DNA of 64,000 nt from Actinocorallia herbida (GCF_003751225.1 NZ_RJKE01000001.1:8060001-8124000); one strand, 5' to 3'; counted from the stretch's first letter, positions 8,494 through 17,933 are shown. Translations and numbers: made by a program. Notes: generated by a model from the sequence alone, not told the origin.

Positions 8494-9168
8494 ATGGCAC
8501 GGCCGCTGAGTGAGATCGTCGAAGAGGGGTGGGCGAAGGCCCTGGCCCCCGTGGAGTCCGACGTCGCCGGGATGGGCGACTTTCTGCGGAATGAGCTGGC
8601 GCAGGGGCGGAAGTATCTGCCCGCGGGGGCGCATGTGCTGCGGGCGTTCCAGCAGCCGTTCGATGAGGTGAAGGTGCTCATTGTCGGGCAGGATCCGTAT
8701 CCGACGCCGGGGCATGCGGTCGGGCTCAGTTTCTCCGTCGCGGCGGACGTGTGGCCGCTGCCGCCGAGCCTGATCAACATCTACACCGAGTACATGCAGG
8801 ATCTCGGGCTGCCGGGGCCGGCCAACGGGGACCTCACGCCGTGGACCGGCCAGGGCGTGCTGCTGCTCAACCGGAGCCTCACCGTCCAGCCGCGCAAGCC
8901 CGCCGCGCACCGCGGGAAGGGCTGGGAGAAGGTGACCGAGCAGGCGATCCGGGCGCTGGCCGAACGGCGGAAGCCGCTGGTCGCGATCCTGTGGGGCCGC
9001 GACGCGCAGTCGCTCCAGCCGATGCTCTCCGACTACCCGTGCCTCGCCTCGGCCCACCCGAGCCCCATGTCGGCCGACCGCGGCTTCTTCGGCTCCCGCC
9101 CGTTCAGCCGCGCGAACGCCGCGCTGGCGCAGCAGGGGGCCGAGCCCGTGGACTGGCGGCTGCCCTGA
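8494..9168 (+). CDS. ung: Uracil-DNA glycosylase, family 1
   Basis: 224 residues. The catalytic water-activating segment [19 protein letters not shown] (D67) and the H188-P-S-P-M-S minor-groove loop are intact, as is LLLNRSLTV. The actinobacterial form has PYP where E. coli has PYH. It removes uracil from DNA to start base-excision repair. The ATG is preceded by an A/T-richer stretch after the degraded region; the next gene is convergent. Confidence 0.95.
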   Translation: MARPLSEIVEEGWAKALAPVESDVAGMGDFLRNELAQGRKYLPAGAHVLRAFQQPFDEVKVLIVGQDPYPTPGHAVGLSFSVAADVWPLPPSLINIYTEYMQDLGLPGPANGDLTPWTGQGVLLLNRSLTVQPRKPAAHRGKGWEKVTEQAIRALAERRKPLVAILWGRDAQSLQPMLSDYPCLASAHPSPMSADRGFFGSRPFSRANAALAQQGAEPVDWRLP

Positions 9169-9197
9169 CGCAGCCGCCAGCCCGTTCCTGGACGCCG

Positions 9198-10643
9198 TCA
9201 GGCGTCGACGGTGACGCGGGTGAGCTTGAGGAGTTCGTTGAGCGAGTCGCGCAGGTAGTCGACCATGTTCCAGGCGTCCGGGACGAGGTCGGGGCAGGCG
9301 ATGATCCCGATGTCGAGGTTGCCGTCGTAGGAGAAGACGGTGATGTTGACGCCGCCCGTCGCGTCGGTGATGACCGAGGCCGGGTAGTACGCCAGGACGC
9401 GGGCGCCGCGGGCGTACAGCGGCTGCTGCGGGCCCGGCACGTTGGAGATGAGCAGGTTGACCGGGTTCAGGGCCGGGGCCGCCTGCATGGCGAGCCGGGT
9501 CACCGTGGCGGCGACGGCGGGCGGCAGCAGGCCGCTCAGTTCCTCGAACCAGGAGTGCCCGGAGACCGCGAACCTGCGCTTGACGCCGCGCATCGCGCCG
9601 CGCACCGCGTAGAAGCGGTCCTCGGCGTCGGCGATGTGCACGGGCAGCGGGGCGAACATCGCGGACAGCGCGTTGCCGTCACTCCTGCCGTGCTTGCGCC
9701 GCAGCGAGACCGGGACGACCGCGATGAGCGGCTGGTCGGGCAGCGCGTCGTGGTCCAGCAGCCACTGCCGCAGCGCGCCGGTGCACATCGCCATCACCAC
9801 GTCGTTCACCGAGACGCCCAGCGCCCGGCGGACCTTCTTGACGTCCTCCAGCGGGAGCGAGCCGAACGCGAAGGTCCGGTGCTGGGAGATCGGCGCGTTG
9901 AACGGGGTGCGCGGGGCCGCGCCGAAGTCGGCGGGCTGCGGGTTCTCCCGGCCGAGCGCCTTGCGCAGCGCGCTCGACATCTCCCGGACGCCCGGCAGGT
10001 GGCCGACGAGCGGGAACTGGTCGAGATAGGGCACGGTCCTGGCCAGCGCCTCGGCGGTGCGGACCGGGTGCAGCGCGACGCGGCGGGCGCTCTGGGTGAG
10101 CATCGGGACCAGGCCGGGCGGGGTCAGGCGCTCACCGGTGAAGGGAGGCGGGGTGTTTCCCTCGGGCGAGAGGTCGAGCAGCGCGGCGAGGGTCTCGGCC
10201 GCGAGCACCCCGTCGACGCACGCGTGGTGCACCTTGCAGTAGATGGCGGCGCGGCCGCCCTCCAGACCCTGGATCAGGTACAGCTCCCACAGCGGGCGGC
10301 GGCGGTCGAGGGGGCGCTCGTGGATCCGGGCGACCTCCAGGCCGAGCTGCCGGTCGTCGCCCGGGTAGGGCAGCGCCACCTCGTGCACGTGGCGCTCGGC
10401 GTCGAACGCCGGATCGTCCTCCCAATAAGGGAAGTCGAGGCCGAACGGGACCTGGACGAGCCTGCTGCGCAGCGGCCGGGCCAGATGGGCCCGTTCCCGC
10501 ACCAGCTCGACCATGTCCGCCCGGGTGAGCTTGCCCCCCGGGCACAGTGTGGTGTCGATGATCCCGAGACCACCGATGTGCGCTCGGGTCCGGTCCCCCT
10601 CGATGTTGAGAAAACCGGCGTCCACCGCGGTCAGCTGGCTCAT
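9198..10643 (-). CDS. Wax ester synthase / diacylglycerol O-acyltransferase (WS/DGAT)
   Basis: 481 residues, standard length. The acyltransferase motif H139-H-A-C-V-D-G145 and the later PLNPVNLLISNVPGP (about 388-402) are the hallmarks of the bacterial WS/DGAT family. It joins fatty acyl-CoA to diacylglycerol or fatty alcohols, making storage lipids, and is membrane-peripheral. Monocistronic as far as seen; the mce importer and plsC elsewhere in the window fit a lipid-rich actinomycete. Confidence 0.9.
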   Translation of the reverse strand: MSQLTAVDAGFLNIEGDRTRAHIGGLGIIDTTLCPGGKLTRADMVELVRERAHLARPLRSRLVQVPFGLDFPYWEDDPAFDAERHVHEVALPYPGDDRQLGLEVARIHERPLDRRRPLWELYLIQGLEGGRAAIYCKVHHACVDGVLAAETLAALLDLSPEGNTPPPFTGERLTPPGLVPMLTQSARRVALHPVRTAEALARTVPYLDQFPLVGHLPGVREMSSALRKALGRENPQPADFGAAPRTPFNAPISQHRTFAFGSLPLEDVKKVRRALGVSVNDVVMAMCTGALRQWLLDHDALPDQPLIAVVPVSLRRKHGRSDGNALSAMFAPLPVHIADAEDRFYAVRGAMRGVKRRFAVSGHSWFEELSGLLPPAVAATVTRLAMQAAPALNPVNLLISNVPGPQQPLYARGARVLAYYPASVITDATGGVNITVFSYDGNLDIGIIACPDLVPDAWNMVDYLRDSLNELLKLTRVTVDA

Positions 10644-10786
10644 TACGTCACGTCCCCGTCCTCGTCGCCCTGAGCGCTTTCCCTACAGCTATGCCGTCAG
10701 GCCTGATCGGGTCAACCGAGGTCACAGATTAATAACCAGGTCTTAACTTGGGGGCGCAATAACAAATCGGCCTCATTCGGCCATAA

Positions 10787-10832
10787 CCGTGCGTACCGGA
10801 CTCCCCCGAGGGGGGCCGTCCGGTACGCACGG
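10787..10832 (-). terminator. Strong hairpin terminator after the TenA-like gene
   Basis: Perfect 14-base arms CCGTGCGTACCGGA (10787-10800) and TCCGGTACGCACGG (10819-10832), with a nested C5/G5 hairpin in the loop. It lies just downstream of the minus-strand gene ending at 10852. There is no T run, as usual in actinomycetes. Confidence 0.75.
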
Positions 10833-10851
10833 TCACGGCCTGAAGCGTCCG

Positions 10852-11613
10852 TCAACGCGCGCAGGCGTCGAACCCCCGCCGGAACAACTCCAGCGAGCGG
10901 CGGACGGCGTCCGTGACGGCGACGCGGTCGTCATCGTCGCGGACGGTGAGCTTGATGAGCTCCAGTGCCTCCCGCGGGTGCGCGTCATCGTACTCGGCGT
11001 GCTCGGCCAGCCACATCAGGCCGTACTTGTCGTCGCCGAGCCGCTCCCGGAAGGCCGGCATGACGAGCCGGGTCCATTCGCCCGTCGTGCCCTCGATGGC
11101 GTAGTTGACCGCGCCGAACGCCTCGGCGACGGAGCCGCGGTAGGCCACCGACCACAGGAACTCGTACAGCGAGGCGACCTCCGGACCGGGCCGGTGGGAG
11201 ATGATCTCCTCCTCGGTGAGGCCCAGCGACACGCCCCAGTCGATGAACCACTGCGCGTGCAGGGCCTCGGTCCGGATGTTGCCGATGAGCCAGTCGCGGG
11301 CGAGCAGGTCTCCGTCGCGCTTGCCGTAGGTGGTGCGGCCGAGGTGGACCCCCATGTACTTGGGGAACGCCTCGACGACGCAGAAGAACTCCTTCACGAT
11401 CGTCCGCCACGTCTCGTCGGAGACTCCGTCGGCGGCGGTGGCGGTGAAGACCGGGGAGGCGAGGACACCCTCCCAGTCGGGGCGCAGGTCGGCGATCATC
11501 CGCTCGACCCAGGCCGGGTGGGGCGTCTCGGACAGCTCCTTCTTCACGGTGCGGTGGTGCTGAGTGCGCGACGGCGGGCGCGTGCGCCCCTCGGTCCCCG
11601 CGGTGACGGTCAT
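10852..11613 (-). CDS. TenA/PqqC-like (haem-oxygenase fold) protein
   Basis: 253 residues from the ATG at 11613. All-helical sequence with conserved Tyr/Trp/Glu/His positions (FFCVVEAFPKYMG, RTEALHAQWFIDWG, WLAEHAEYDDAHP) typical of the TenA_C/iron-containing redox enzyme superfamily. The EALHAQW and AEHAEYDDAHP segments could supply metal-binding Glu/His. Members cover thiaminase-like hydrolases, PqqC and di-iron oxidases, so no reaction is assigned. Divergent from an FAD monooxygenase across a 166-base AT-rich spacer. An in-frame ATG five codons upstream is possible. Confidence 0.65.
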   Translation of the reverse strand: MTVTAGTEGRTRPPSRTQHHRTVKKELSETPHPAWVERMIADLRPDWEGVLASPVFTATAADGVSDETWRTIVKEFFCVVEAFPKYMGVHLGRTTYGKRDGDLLARDWLIGNIRTEALHAQWFIDWGVSLGLTEEEIISHRPGPEVASLYEFLWSVAYRGSVAEAFGAVNYAIEGTTGEWTRLVMPAFRERLGDDKYGLMWLAEHAEYDDAHPREALELIKLTVRDDDDRVAVTDAVRRSLELFRRGFDACAR

Positions 11614-11779
11614 GGTGACTCCCTCCATGCCGTGGATCATGACCCAGTCCACTATTCTCTTTTGTCCCAGCAACTGTAAATACGAGATCTTTGTTACTTT
11701 ATTTCTGGTTCGTCCTGAATGGACAAATTGGACAGGCAATCGGGTGGCGAGAGTGGCACAGAGCATCGAAAATCGCAGC

Positions 11780-13183
11780 ATGGAGTCACGCGAACACGCC
11801 ATCGTGGTCGGAGGAAGCATGGCGGGCCTGCTCGCCGCCCGCGTCCTCACCGACCACTTCGCGCAGGTCACCCTCTTGGAACGCGACACCTACCCGGAAG
11901 GTCCCGCCGACCGTCCGGGCGTCGCGCAAGGACGTCACCTGCACGTCCTGTGGAACCACGGCCTCGGCCTCCTGGAGGGTCTCTTCCCCGGGCTGGAACA
12001 GGAGTTCGTCGAGCGGGGCGTCCCCGACCTCCGGCTGCCCGCGGATCTCCTCTGGCTCACCTCCCAGGGCTGGCGCAAGAGGTTCGACGGCGTCAGCCGC
12101 CTGCTCACGTTCAGCCGCGGCATGCTCGACCACGCCGTCCGGGAACGGCTCTTCGCGCACGAGCGCCTCACCGTCCGCACCGGCGTGGAGGTCACCGAGC
12201 TGACCGCCTCGCGCGGCAACCGGGCGGTCACCGGGGTCCGCTGGCGCGAGCGCGGCGCGCACGCCATCGCCCAGCCCATGGACGCCGACCTCGTCGTCGA
12301 CGCCACCGGACGCTCCTCCCGGGCGCCCGAGTGGCTGGCCAAACTCGGCCGACCCTTCCCCGACGAGACCCGTATCGACCCCCTTCTCGGCTACGCCTCC
12401 CGCCGCTTCGCCGTCCCCGAAGGCTTCGACGCCGACTGGCGGGCCCTCTACATCCAGGCGGGCGCCCCCCTCCACAAGCGCACGGGCGGCCTCTTCCCCC
12501 AGGAGGACGGCACCTGGATCTGCAGCCTCAGCGGCGCAGGCCGGGACTACCCCGCCACCACCGACGACGGGTTCCTCGGCTTCGCCCGCGGACTGCGCCA
12601 TCCCGTCCTGTACGACGCGATCAAGGACGCCGAGCCGCTGACCCCGATCGTCTCCTACCGGCACACCGCGGGACATCGCAGGCACTACGAGCGGATGAAG
12701 GACTGGCCCGCCGGCTTCGCCGCCATCGGCGACTCCGTCTGCGCCTTCAACCCCATCTACGGCCAGGGCATGACCGTCGCGGCGCGCAGCGCCCTGGAAC
12801 TCGGGCGGATGCTCGCCGAGGACCGCACCACCCGCTGGTACCAGCAGCGCGCCCACCGGGCCGGGTCCGGCGCCTGGCTGATCTCCACCGGCGAGGACCG
12901 CCGCTACACCGACACCCAGGGCCCGCCCGTCCGGGCGCACACCCGCGCGCTCAACGCCGCGGTGGACCACGCGGTGCGGGCCGCGAACGTCGACCCCGTC
13001 GTCTGCGGACGGCTCATCGACGCGCTCGGCCTCGGCGTCGAGCCGACGGCGCTGTTCCGGCCCGGGATGCTGCGCCGGATCCTCGGGTCCCGGAACGTCC
13101 CGCTGCCGGACGGGCCGCCCCCGGTGATCGCGAACCCGGAGGCACGCCGCCGGACGTCGCGGGCCGACGCCGAGGCCCGGTGA
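11780..13183 (+). CDS. FAD-dependent monooxygenase / oxidoreductase
   Basis: 467 residues from the ATG at 11780. An N-terminal Rossmann dinucleotide motif VVGGSMAGLLAARVL (a GGSMAG variant of GxGxxG), ending in an acidic strand (LLERDT), binds FAD. The second FAD motif is the AIGDSVCAFNPIYGQGMTVA stretch near 316-335. Class A flavin monooxygenase-like, cytosolic. Upstream is an unusually AT-rich region with a TGGACA direct repeat (11720-11725 and 11729-11734). Substrate unknown. Confidence 0.75.
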   Translation: MESREHAIVVGGSMAGLLAARVLTDHFAQVTLLERDTYPEGPADRPGVAQGRHLHVLWNHGLGLLEGLFPGLEQEFVERGVPDLRLPADLLWLTSQGWRKRFDGVSRLLTFSRGMLDHAVRERLFAHERLTVRTGVEVTELTASRGNRAVTGVRWRERGAHAIAQPMDADLVVDATGRSSRAPEWLAKLGRPFPDETRIDPLLGYASRRFAVPEGFDADWRALYIQAGAPLHKRTGGLFPQEDGTWICSLSGAGRDYPATTDDGFLGFARGLRHPVLYDAIKDAEPLTPIVSYRHTAGHRRHYERMKDWPAGFAAIGDSVCAFNPIYGQGMTVAARSALELGRMLAEDRTTRWYQQRAHRAGSGAWLISTGEDRRYTDTQGPPVRAHTRALNAAVDHAVRAANVDPVVCGRLIDALGLGVEPTALFRPGMLRRILGSRNVPLPDGPPPVIANPEARRRTSRADAEAR

Positions 13184-13295
13184 TCCGGAAAGGGCACGGG
13201 AGCCGCCGCAAGGTGAGAGGCTGCAAAACTCGTCCCGGGGTTTTGTGGCCCTCGCCGTTTCGGGGGTTACGCCGACGTAGGTTAGGTTTCTCCGT

Positions 13296-14078
13296 ATGAG
13301 CGAGATCGTGTACCCGCCGGTCATCCGTGCCGCGAAGATCATGTTCAAGGTGCTCGGCCTGAAGCTCAAGGTCGAAGGGCACGAGAACATCCCGGCCACG
13401 GGCGGGGCTGTGCTGTGCAGCAACCACATCTCCTACCTGGACTTCATCTTCGCCGGGCTCGGCGCGAACCCGGCGGGCCGCCTCGTTCGCTTCATGGCGA
13501 AGAAGGAGGTCTTCGACAACAAGATCGCCGGTCCGCTCATGCGGGGCATGCACCACATCCCCGTCGACCGGGAGAACGGCGCGTCCTCCTACATCGCGGC
13601 GCTGAAGGCGCTCAAGGAGGGCGAGGTCGTCGGCGTGTTCGCCGAGGCCACGATCAGCCAGTCCTTCACCGTCAAGGAGATCAAGAACGGCGCGGTGCGG
13701 ATGGCCGTCGCGGGCAAGGTGCCGCTGATCCCCGTGGCGCTCTGGGGCACCCAGATCCTGTGGACCAAGGGCCGCAAGCGGAAGCTGTGGCAGCGCGGCA
13801 CGCACATCACCATCCTCGTCGGTGAGCCGATGTACCCCAAGCGCGGCGACGACTACGACCAGGTCACCAAAGAGCTACGCACCCGGATGCAGCAGCTGGT
13901 GGACAAGGCCGAGAGCGCCTACCCGACCGACGGCACGGGCCAGTGGTGGCAGCCCGCGCACCGCGGCGGCACCGCCCCCACCCCGGAGCAGGCGGCGGCC
14001 CTGGACGCGGCCGAGCAGGCCGAGCGCGCCGCCAAGCGGGCCGCCCGCGAGGCGGCCGAGGGTTCTTCCGGCTCCTGA
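13296..14078 (+). CDS. plsC: 1-acyl-sn-glycerol-3-phosphate acyltransferase (PlsC family)
   Basis: 260 residues. The H44-x4-D49 acyltransferase motif (SNHISYLDF) and the FAEATIS block (an FPEGT-like phosphate-binding motif, near 108-114) are present. It acylates lysophosphatidate for phospholipid or triacylglycerol synthesis at the inner face of the membrane. The last 40 residues are Ala/Glu/Arg-rich and probably unstructured. The gene stands alone; a TAGGTT-type -10 sits close to the start, so a short or absent leader is likely. Confidence 0.85.
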   Translation: MSEIVYPPVIRAAKIMFKVLGLKLKVEGHENIPATGGAVLCSNHISYLDFIFAGLGANPAGRLVRFMAKKEVFDNKIAGPLMRGMHHIPVDRENGASSYIAALKALKEGEVVGVFAEATISQSFTVKEIKNGAVRMAVAGKVPLIPVALWGTQILWTKGRKRKLWQRGTHITILVGEPMYPKRGDDYDQVTKELRTRMQQLVDKAESAYPTDGTGQWWQPAHRGGTAPTPEQAAALDAAEQAERAAKRAAREAAEGSSGS

Positions 14079-14197
14079 CGCCCTGGGCTCCGCGCGGGCC
14101 GGGCGCCGAACGGGTGCCGGGAATATCACAGGCGAAATAGGCCACTTCTTCGGGATTGGCGCTGTTTGCCCTGGTCGCCCGGGGTCACACTTGAGGC

Positions 14198-15376
14198 ATG
14201 AGCGACCTTCGTCCGGAGACCCGAGCCGTCCACACCCCGATCATCCAGCCGCAGGGCAGCACTCCCCTCGGCATGCCGATCTATCAGGGGCACCTCTTCG
14301 CTTTCGACAGCGCCGAGGGCATGGCCGCGGCGTTCGACGGCCCGGCGCAGCCGCCCTTCTACAGCAGGCTCGGCAACCCCACGGTCCGCTCCTTCGAAGC
14401 GGCGCTCGCCGACCTGGAAGGCGGCGCGGGAGCCGTCGCCACCGCCTCCGGCATGGCGGCCGTCAACGCGGTCCTCAAGGCGTTCCTGCGCTCCGGCGAC
14501 CACGTCATCGCGCAGAGCTGCCTGTACGGCGGCACCTACGGCACCCTGGAGACGCTCAAGGAGAAGTGGGGCGTAGAGGTCACCTACGTCTCGGGCGAGG
14601 ACGCCGCGGAGGTCGCGGCCGCGGTCCGGCCGAACACCAAGGTCCTCTACCTGGAGACCATCGCCAACCCCACCACCCGGGTCCCCGACTTCCGGCCCCT
14701 CTTCGACGCGGTGCCCGAAGGCGTCAAGAAGATCGTCGACAACACCTTCGCGACGCCGCTGCTGTGCCGTCCGCTGGAGTTCGGGGCCGACGCGGTGCTG
14801 CACTCGGCCACCAAGTACATCTGCGGACACGGCGACGCCGTCGCGGGCGTCGTGGTGCTGGCCACGCCCGAGGACGAGCGCGCGGTCTGGGCGGAGGTCG
14901 TCGAGACCGGCCCGACCCTTGACCCTTTCGCCGCCTACCTCCTGCTGCGCGGCCTCTCCACCCTCGGCCTGCGCGTCGCCCGGCACAGCTCCAACGCCCA
15001 GTTCCTCGCCGAGCGCCTCCTGGCCCACCCGAAGGTCGCCTCCGTCTCCTACCCTGGCCTCCCCACCCACCCCGACCACAAGATCGCCGCCCACCAGTTC
15101 GCCGACGGCGCCGGCGGCGTCCTCGCCTTCGACCTGACCGGCGGCCGCGACGCGGGCCGCCGTTTCATCGAGTCGACGAAGCTCATCGCCCTCACCGCGT
15201 CCCTGGGCGAGGCCAAGACCCTCGCCATCCACCCGGCCAGCACCTCCCACCGCATGTACTCCGCCGAGGCCCTGGCCGCCGCCGGCTTCACCGAGGGCAC
15301 CATCCGCCTCGCCGTCGGCATCGAACACCCCGAAGACCTCTGGAACGACCTCTACACCACCCTCGAATCCCTCTGA
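14198..15376 (+). CDS. PLP-dependent trans-sulfuration enzyme (cystathionine gamma-synthase / methionine gamma-lyase family)
   Basis: 392 residues of the Cys/Met-metabolism PLP family. The PLP lysine is K206 in HSATKYICGHGD, the cofactor aspartate is D181 (VDNTFATP), and the substrate-loop YSRLGNPT lies at 55-62. The end of the protein (SVGIEHPEDLW-like, reading AVGIEHPEDLWNDL) is canonical. The family includes MetB, O-acetylhomoserine sulfhydrylase and methionine gamma-lyase; the sequence alone does not decide. No neighbouring methionine genes. Confidence 0.85.
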   Translation: MSDLRPETRAVHTPIIQPQGSTPLGMPIYQGHLFAFDSAEGMAAAFDGPAQPPFYSRLGNPTVRSFEAALADLEGGAGAVATASGMAAVNAVLKAFLRSGDHVIAQSCLYGGTYGTLETLKEKWGVEVTYVSGEDAAEVAAAVRPNTKVLYLETIANPTTRVPDFRPLFDAVPEGVKKIVDNTFATPLLCRPLEFGADAVLHSATKYICGHGDAVAGVVVLATPEDERAVWAEVVETGPTLDPFAAYLLLRGLSTLGLRVARHSSNAQFLAERLLAHPKVASVSYPGLPTHPDHKIAAHQFADGAGGVLAFDLTGGRDAGRRFIESTKLIALTASLGEAKTLAIHPASTSHRMYSAEALAAAGFTEGTIRLAVGIEHPEDLWNDLYTTLESL

Positions 15377-15385
15377 CGCTTCCGG

Positions 15386-15412
15386 CCGCCCTCCCGAAGA
15401 TCGGCAGGGCGG
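15386..15412 (+). terminator. Hairpin after the trans-sulfuration gene
   Basis: Arms CCGCCCT and AGGGCGG with an inner CCGA/TCGG pairing, ten bases after the stop codon. The rest of the gap up to 15692 has a short coding-like stretch (about 15420-15565, ending DVPERFAPPFF before a frame change) that I could not assign. Confidence 0.5.
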
Positions 15413-15692
15413 TCTCCGCGTGCCGCGCCGGCACCGCCGCGGACCGGATCCGGTGGAGCCCGCAGGAGGCCGCGGGACGCCTGCGCGAGCCGGGATTCGA
15501 CGCGGCCGACGTGCCCGAGCGGTTCGCTCCGCCGTTCTTCCCGAGGAGTACGAGCGGGAATGACCGATCGGCCGGGGGGACCCGGTGAGGGGTTGAAGTG
15601 ATCTTGGTGTGCGGGATTCCATGGTGATGATCTTGCGGGGGTAGGTGAGGCGGCGAGGGGTCGCGGGGGCGGCCCGAGGAAGAGGGGGACGC

Positions 15693-16271
15693 ATGGATGC
15701 TCGGCTGAAGGCGATGCTGGCTGGTGGCGGGCTGGCATTGGCGGTCGGGGTCGGGGGGGTGGCCTCCGCGGGGGAGGCCGCGGCGGCGGCCGGGCCCGGT
15801 GGGGTGCGGGTCGCGTGCGGAGGCGGCGGGGCCGAGCTGTTCCTGCACCCGGGAGCGCGGAACGGGGATCTGCGCAAGACGCACGTGAACGGGGACCTCG
15901 ACCTCGGGACGTGCATCACGCACGGGCGGCCGTCGGTGACGAGCGGGACGTTCCACCTGAAGGCGGGCGCGAAGGTGTCGTGCGACTCGCACCGGCACAC
16001 CAGCGGCACCGTGCGGCACGGGCACGCGGGCGGCTTCATCCGCTGGGACGACGGCAGCCACTCCAAGGTCAACCACGGGAAACTGTGGGGCAGCCTGGCG
16101 AACCTCCGCCTGCAGCACGCCAAGATCGTCGGCGGCCGCTACAAGGGCTCCACGGTCGAGGCGACGCTGCTGTTCAGCGAGAACGTCATCATCCGCAACG
16201 ACGACTGCAACGAGGGCGGCAAGCGCGAGCTGGACGGCCGCGTGATGTCGTTCCGCGTCGAGCGCCGCTGA
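15693..16271 (+). CDS. Secreted protein of unknown function
   Basis: 192 residues with an N-terminal signal peptide (hydrophobic LAGGGLALAVGVGGVASA, likely cleaved after ASA-type residues near 25-33). The mature part has four cysteines (VACGG, GTCIT, VSCDS, DDCNE), likely two disulfides, and is beta-rich with many Gly/His/Thr. It resembles small secreted proteins of streptomycetes without known role. Start chosen at the ATG preceded by an AGAGGGGGA ribosome site. Confidence 0.7.
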   Translation: MDARLKAMLAGGGLALAVGVGGVASAGEAAAAAGPGGVRVACGGGGAELFLHPGARNGDLRKTHVNGDLDLGTCITHGRPSVTSGTFHLKAGAKVSCDSHRHTSGTVRHGHAGGFIRWDDGSHSKVNHGKLWGSLANLRLQHAKIVGGRYKGSTVEATLLFSENVIIRNDDCNEGGKRELDGRVMSFRVERR

Positions 16272-16400
16272 GGCCGGGGCCCGCCGCGCGCGAGCGCGGA
16301 AAGGGCCGGGGAAGTGCCCTCTCCGCGCGCGCCACGCGGAAGGGATAGGGGCCGCCCGCACCGCGCGCCGTGCGGGACGGCCGGGCAGGACGAAGAGATA

Positions 16401-16441
16401 CGGCGAAGCCGCCCTCACCGCGCCGGAGGGCGGCTTCGCCG
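16401..16441 (-). terminator. Terminator hairpin of the DUF2470 gene
   Basis: Perfect 15-base arms GGCGAAGCCGCCCTC (16402-16416) and GAGGGCGGCTTCGCC (16426-16440) immediately beyond the stop at 16454. Being symmetric, it may also stop transcription from the secreted-protein gene on the other side. Confidence 0.75.
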
Positions 16442-16453
16442 CGTTCGGGGGTC

Positions 16454-17239
16454 TCAGGCGGCGCTGTCGCGGGCGAAACCGAACATCTTGCGGTAGGCGC
16501 AGCGCAGCCCGTTGAGGTCGCGGACGGGCTTGGGGAAGTCGAAGCGCAGGTCGAAGGGGGCGGGGCCGCCGCTCGCGGGCGGGGAGCAGCGGACGCGCAG
16601 GCCGAACCTGTCGAGGCCGACGGCCCGGACGACGGGTTCGGGCACCACCCGTCCGTACCGGGCCCGGAACAGGGCGACGAGCTCGGTCCGGTGTTCGGCG
16701 TCGAGGTGGGCGACCATGCCGGACTCGACCGCGACGAACGGGTCGGGCCGGGCCGCGGCGTAGTCCTCGGGCTCGATGGACTCCTCACCCCACAGGTCGT
16801 CGATCTCGGCTTCGGCGATGTCGAGGCTGAGCACGGTCCATTCCTGCTCGGCGGGGATACGGGCCCCGATGTCGAGGAGGTCGGCGCGCGGGTGCAGCCG
16901 GGAGATGCGGATGGCGGCCTCACGACGCCCTTCGAGCGGAACCTCGCTGACCCAGCCGTGCAGCCAGGCGGTGCCGCGGACGCGGTCGGCGAGCGGCACG
17001 GGGGCGAGGTCGTTCACGCACAGGGTGGCCGGAAGGTCGGGCTCCTGCCTGAGCGCCTGCACGATGGCGGTTTCCGTCGGCATGAGCAACAGGGGCACGC
17101 CATCGTCACCGGTGGCGTGGGCCGCGACGGTCAGTTCCTCGTCGAGGCCGAGGACCGCCAGCGTGGCGCCGGCCACGCCGTAGGCGAGAGTGCGCACCCG
17201 TTCCGCCGCACTGGGACCCTTGGTCACGGTAGACTCCAT
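16454..17239 (-). CDS. DUF2470 / HugZ-like haem-utilisation protein, iron-regulated
   Basis: 261 residues. The N-terminal half resembles a flavin-reductase-like split barrel as in HugZ/pyridoxamine oxidase relatives. The C-terminal part from about residue 178 (MVAHLDAEHRTELVALFRARYG) is the DUF2470 domain with its conserved His/Asp. Proteins of this group bind or degrade haem to release iron. The ATG at 17239 is overlapped by a near-consensus IdeR/DtxR box, so expression should be shut off when iron is plentiful, which fits the haem role. Heme oxygenase activity itself is inference. Confidence 0.7.
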   Translation of the reverse strand: MESTVTKGPSAAERVRTLAYGVAGATLAVLGLDEELTVAAHATGDDGVPLLLMPTETAIVQALRQEPDLPATLCVNDLAPVPLADRVRGTAWLHGWVSEVPLEGRREAAIRISRLHPRADLLDIGARIPAEQEWTVLSLDIAEAEIDDLWGEESIEPEDYAAARPDPFVAVESGMVAHLDAEHRTELVALFRARYGRVVPEPVVRAVGLDRFGLRVRCSPPASGGPAPFDLRFDFPKPVRDLNGLRCAYRKMFGFARDSAA

Positions 17240-17272
17240 TAGGTTAGGCTAGCCTTAGTAAGGCTAACCTAA
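17239..17272. promoter_or_regulatory. Tandem overlapping IdeR/DtxR iron boxes
   Basis: Box 1 at 17239-17257, TTAGGTTAGGCTAGCCTTA, matches 17 of 19 positions of the DtxR/IdeR consensus. Box 2 at 17254-17272, ending GGCTAACCTAA, matches 15 of 19. The whole 34-base stretch is close to palindromic. Box 1 covers the start codon of the minus-strand DUF2470 gene; box 2 ends 16 bases before the TTG of rpsD on the other side. The Fe(II)-bound regulator would block the DUF2470 promoter and might affect rpsD. Confidence 0.85.
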
Positions 17273-17288
17273 TCACGAAGGAGGAAAG

Positions 17289-17897
17289 TTGAACAACCCC
17301 CGCCCCAAGGCGAAGCTCTCCCGGGCCCTCGGCGTCCCCCTGACGCCGAAGTGCGTCAAGTACTTCGAGGCCCGTCCCTACCCGCCTGGTGTGCACGGAC
17401 GCAGCCGCAAGAAGGATTCGCCCTACAAGGACCAGCTGTTGGAGAAGCAGCGGCTGCGCGCGCAGTACAACATCCGCGAGGCGCAGCTGCGCCTGGCGTT
17501 CGAGCGGGCCCGCAAGGTCGAAGGCAAGACGGGCGAGGCCCTCGTCGTCGACCTCGAGCGCCGGCTCGACGCGATCGTGCTGCGCGCGGGCTTCGCCCGC
17601 ACCATTTACCAGGCGCGCCAGTTCGTGGTGCACCGCCACATCCTGGTGAACGGCAAGCGGGTCGACCGCCCGTCCTACCGCCTGCGCCCGGGCGACTTCA
17701 TCTCCGTCCACGAGCGCAGCAAGCCCATGCTTCCGTTCCAGACGGCGGCCCAGGGCGGCTACGCCCCCGCGGCCAACGCCCCCTACCTGGACGTCCGCAC
17801 CGACGCCCTCATCGCCAAACTGGAACGCCTCCCCGAACGCCGCGAGATCCCCGTGGTGTGCGACGAACAGCAGGTGGTGGAGTTCTACAGCCGATAA
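17289..17897 (+). CDS. rpsD: 30S ribosomal protein S4
   Basis: 202 residues. The N-terminal [26 protein letters not shown] block and the S4 RNA-binding domain (about 90-155, [45 protein letters not shown]) are characteristic. It nucleates 30S assembly and binds 16S rRNA. It lacks the zinc-binding Cys cluster seen in some S4 proteins, as do the usual stand-alone S4 proteins of streptomycetes. The start is TTG with a perfect AAGGAGGAAAG site. Located away from the rpoA cluster, as in related actinomycetes. Confidence 0.95.
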   Translation: MNNPRPKAKLSRALGVPLTPKCVKYFEARPYPPGVHGRSRKKDSPYKDQLLEKQRLRAQYNIREAQLRLAFERARKVEGKTGEALVVDLERRLDAIVLRAGFARTIYQARQFVVHRHILVNGKRVDRPSYRLRPGDFISVHERSKPMLPFQTAAQGGYAPAANAPYLDVRTDALIAKLERLPERREIPVVCDEQQVVEFYSR

Positions 17898-17933
17898 CCC
17901 AAAATCATCGCGAACCGACGCGAACGCCACACA

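Noticed and set aside
13270-13295. TAGGTTAGG in front of plsC as an iron box
   Set aside because: Only the left half matches; the right half of the DtxR/IdeR palindrome is missing, so it is more likely part of a promoter.
15413-15692. Coding-like stretch ending DVPERFAPPFF then EEYERE after a frame change
   Set aside because: Too short, no start and no family recognised; could be a gene remnant but not supportable.
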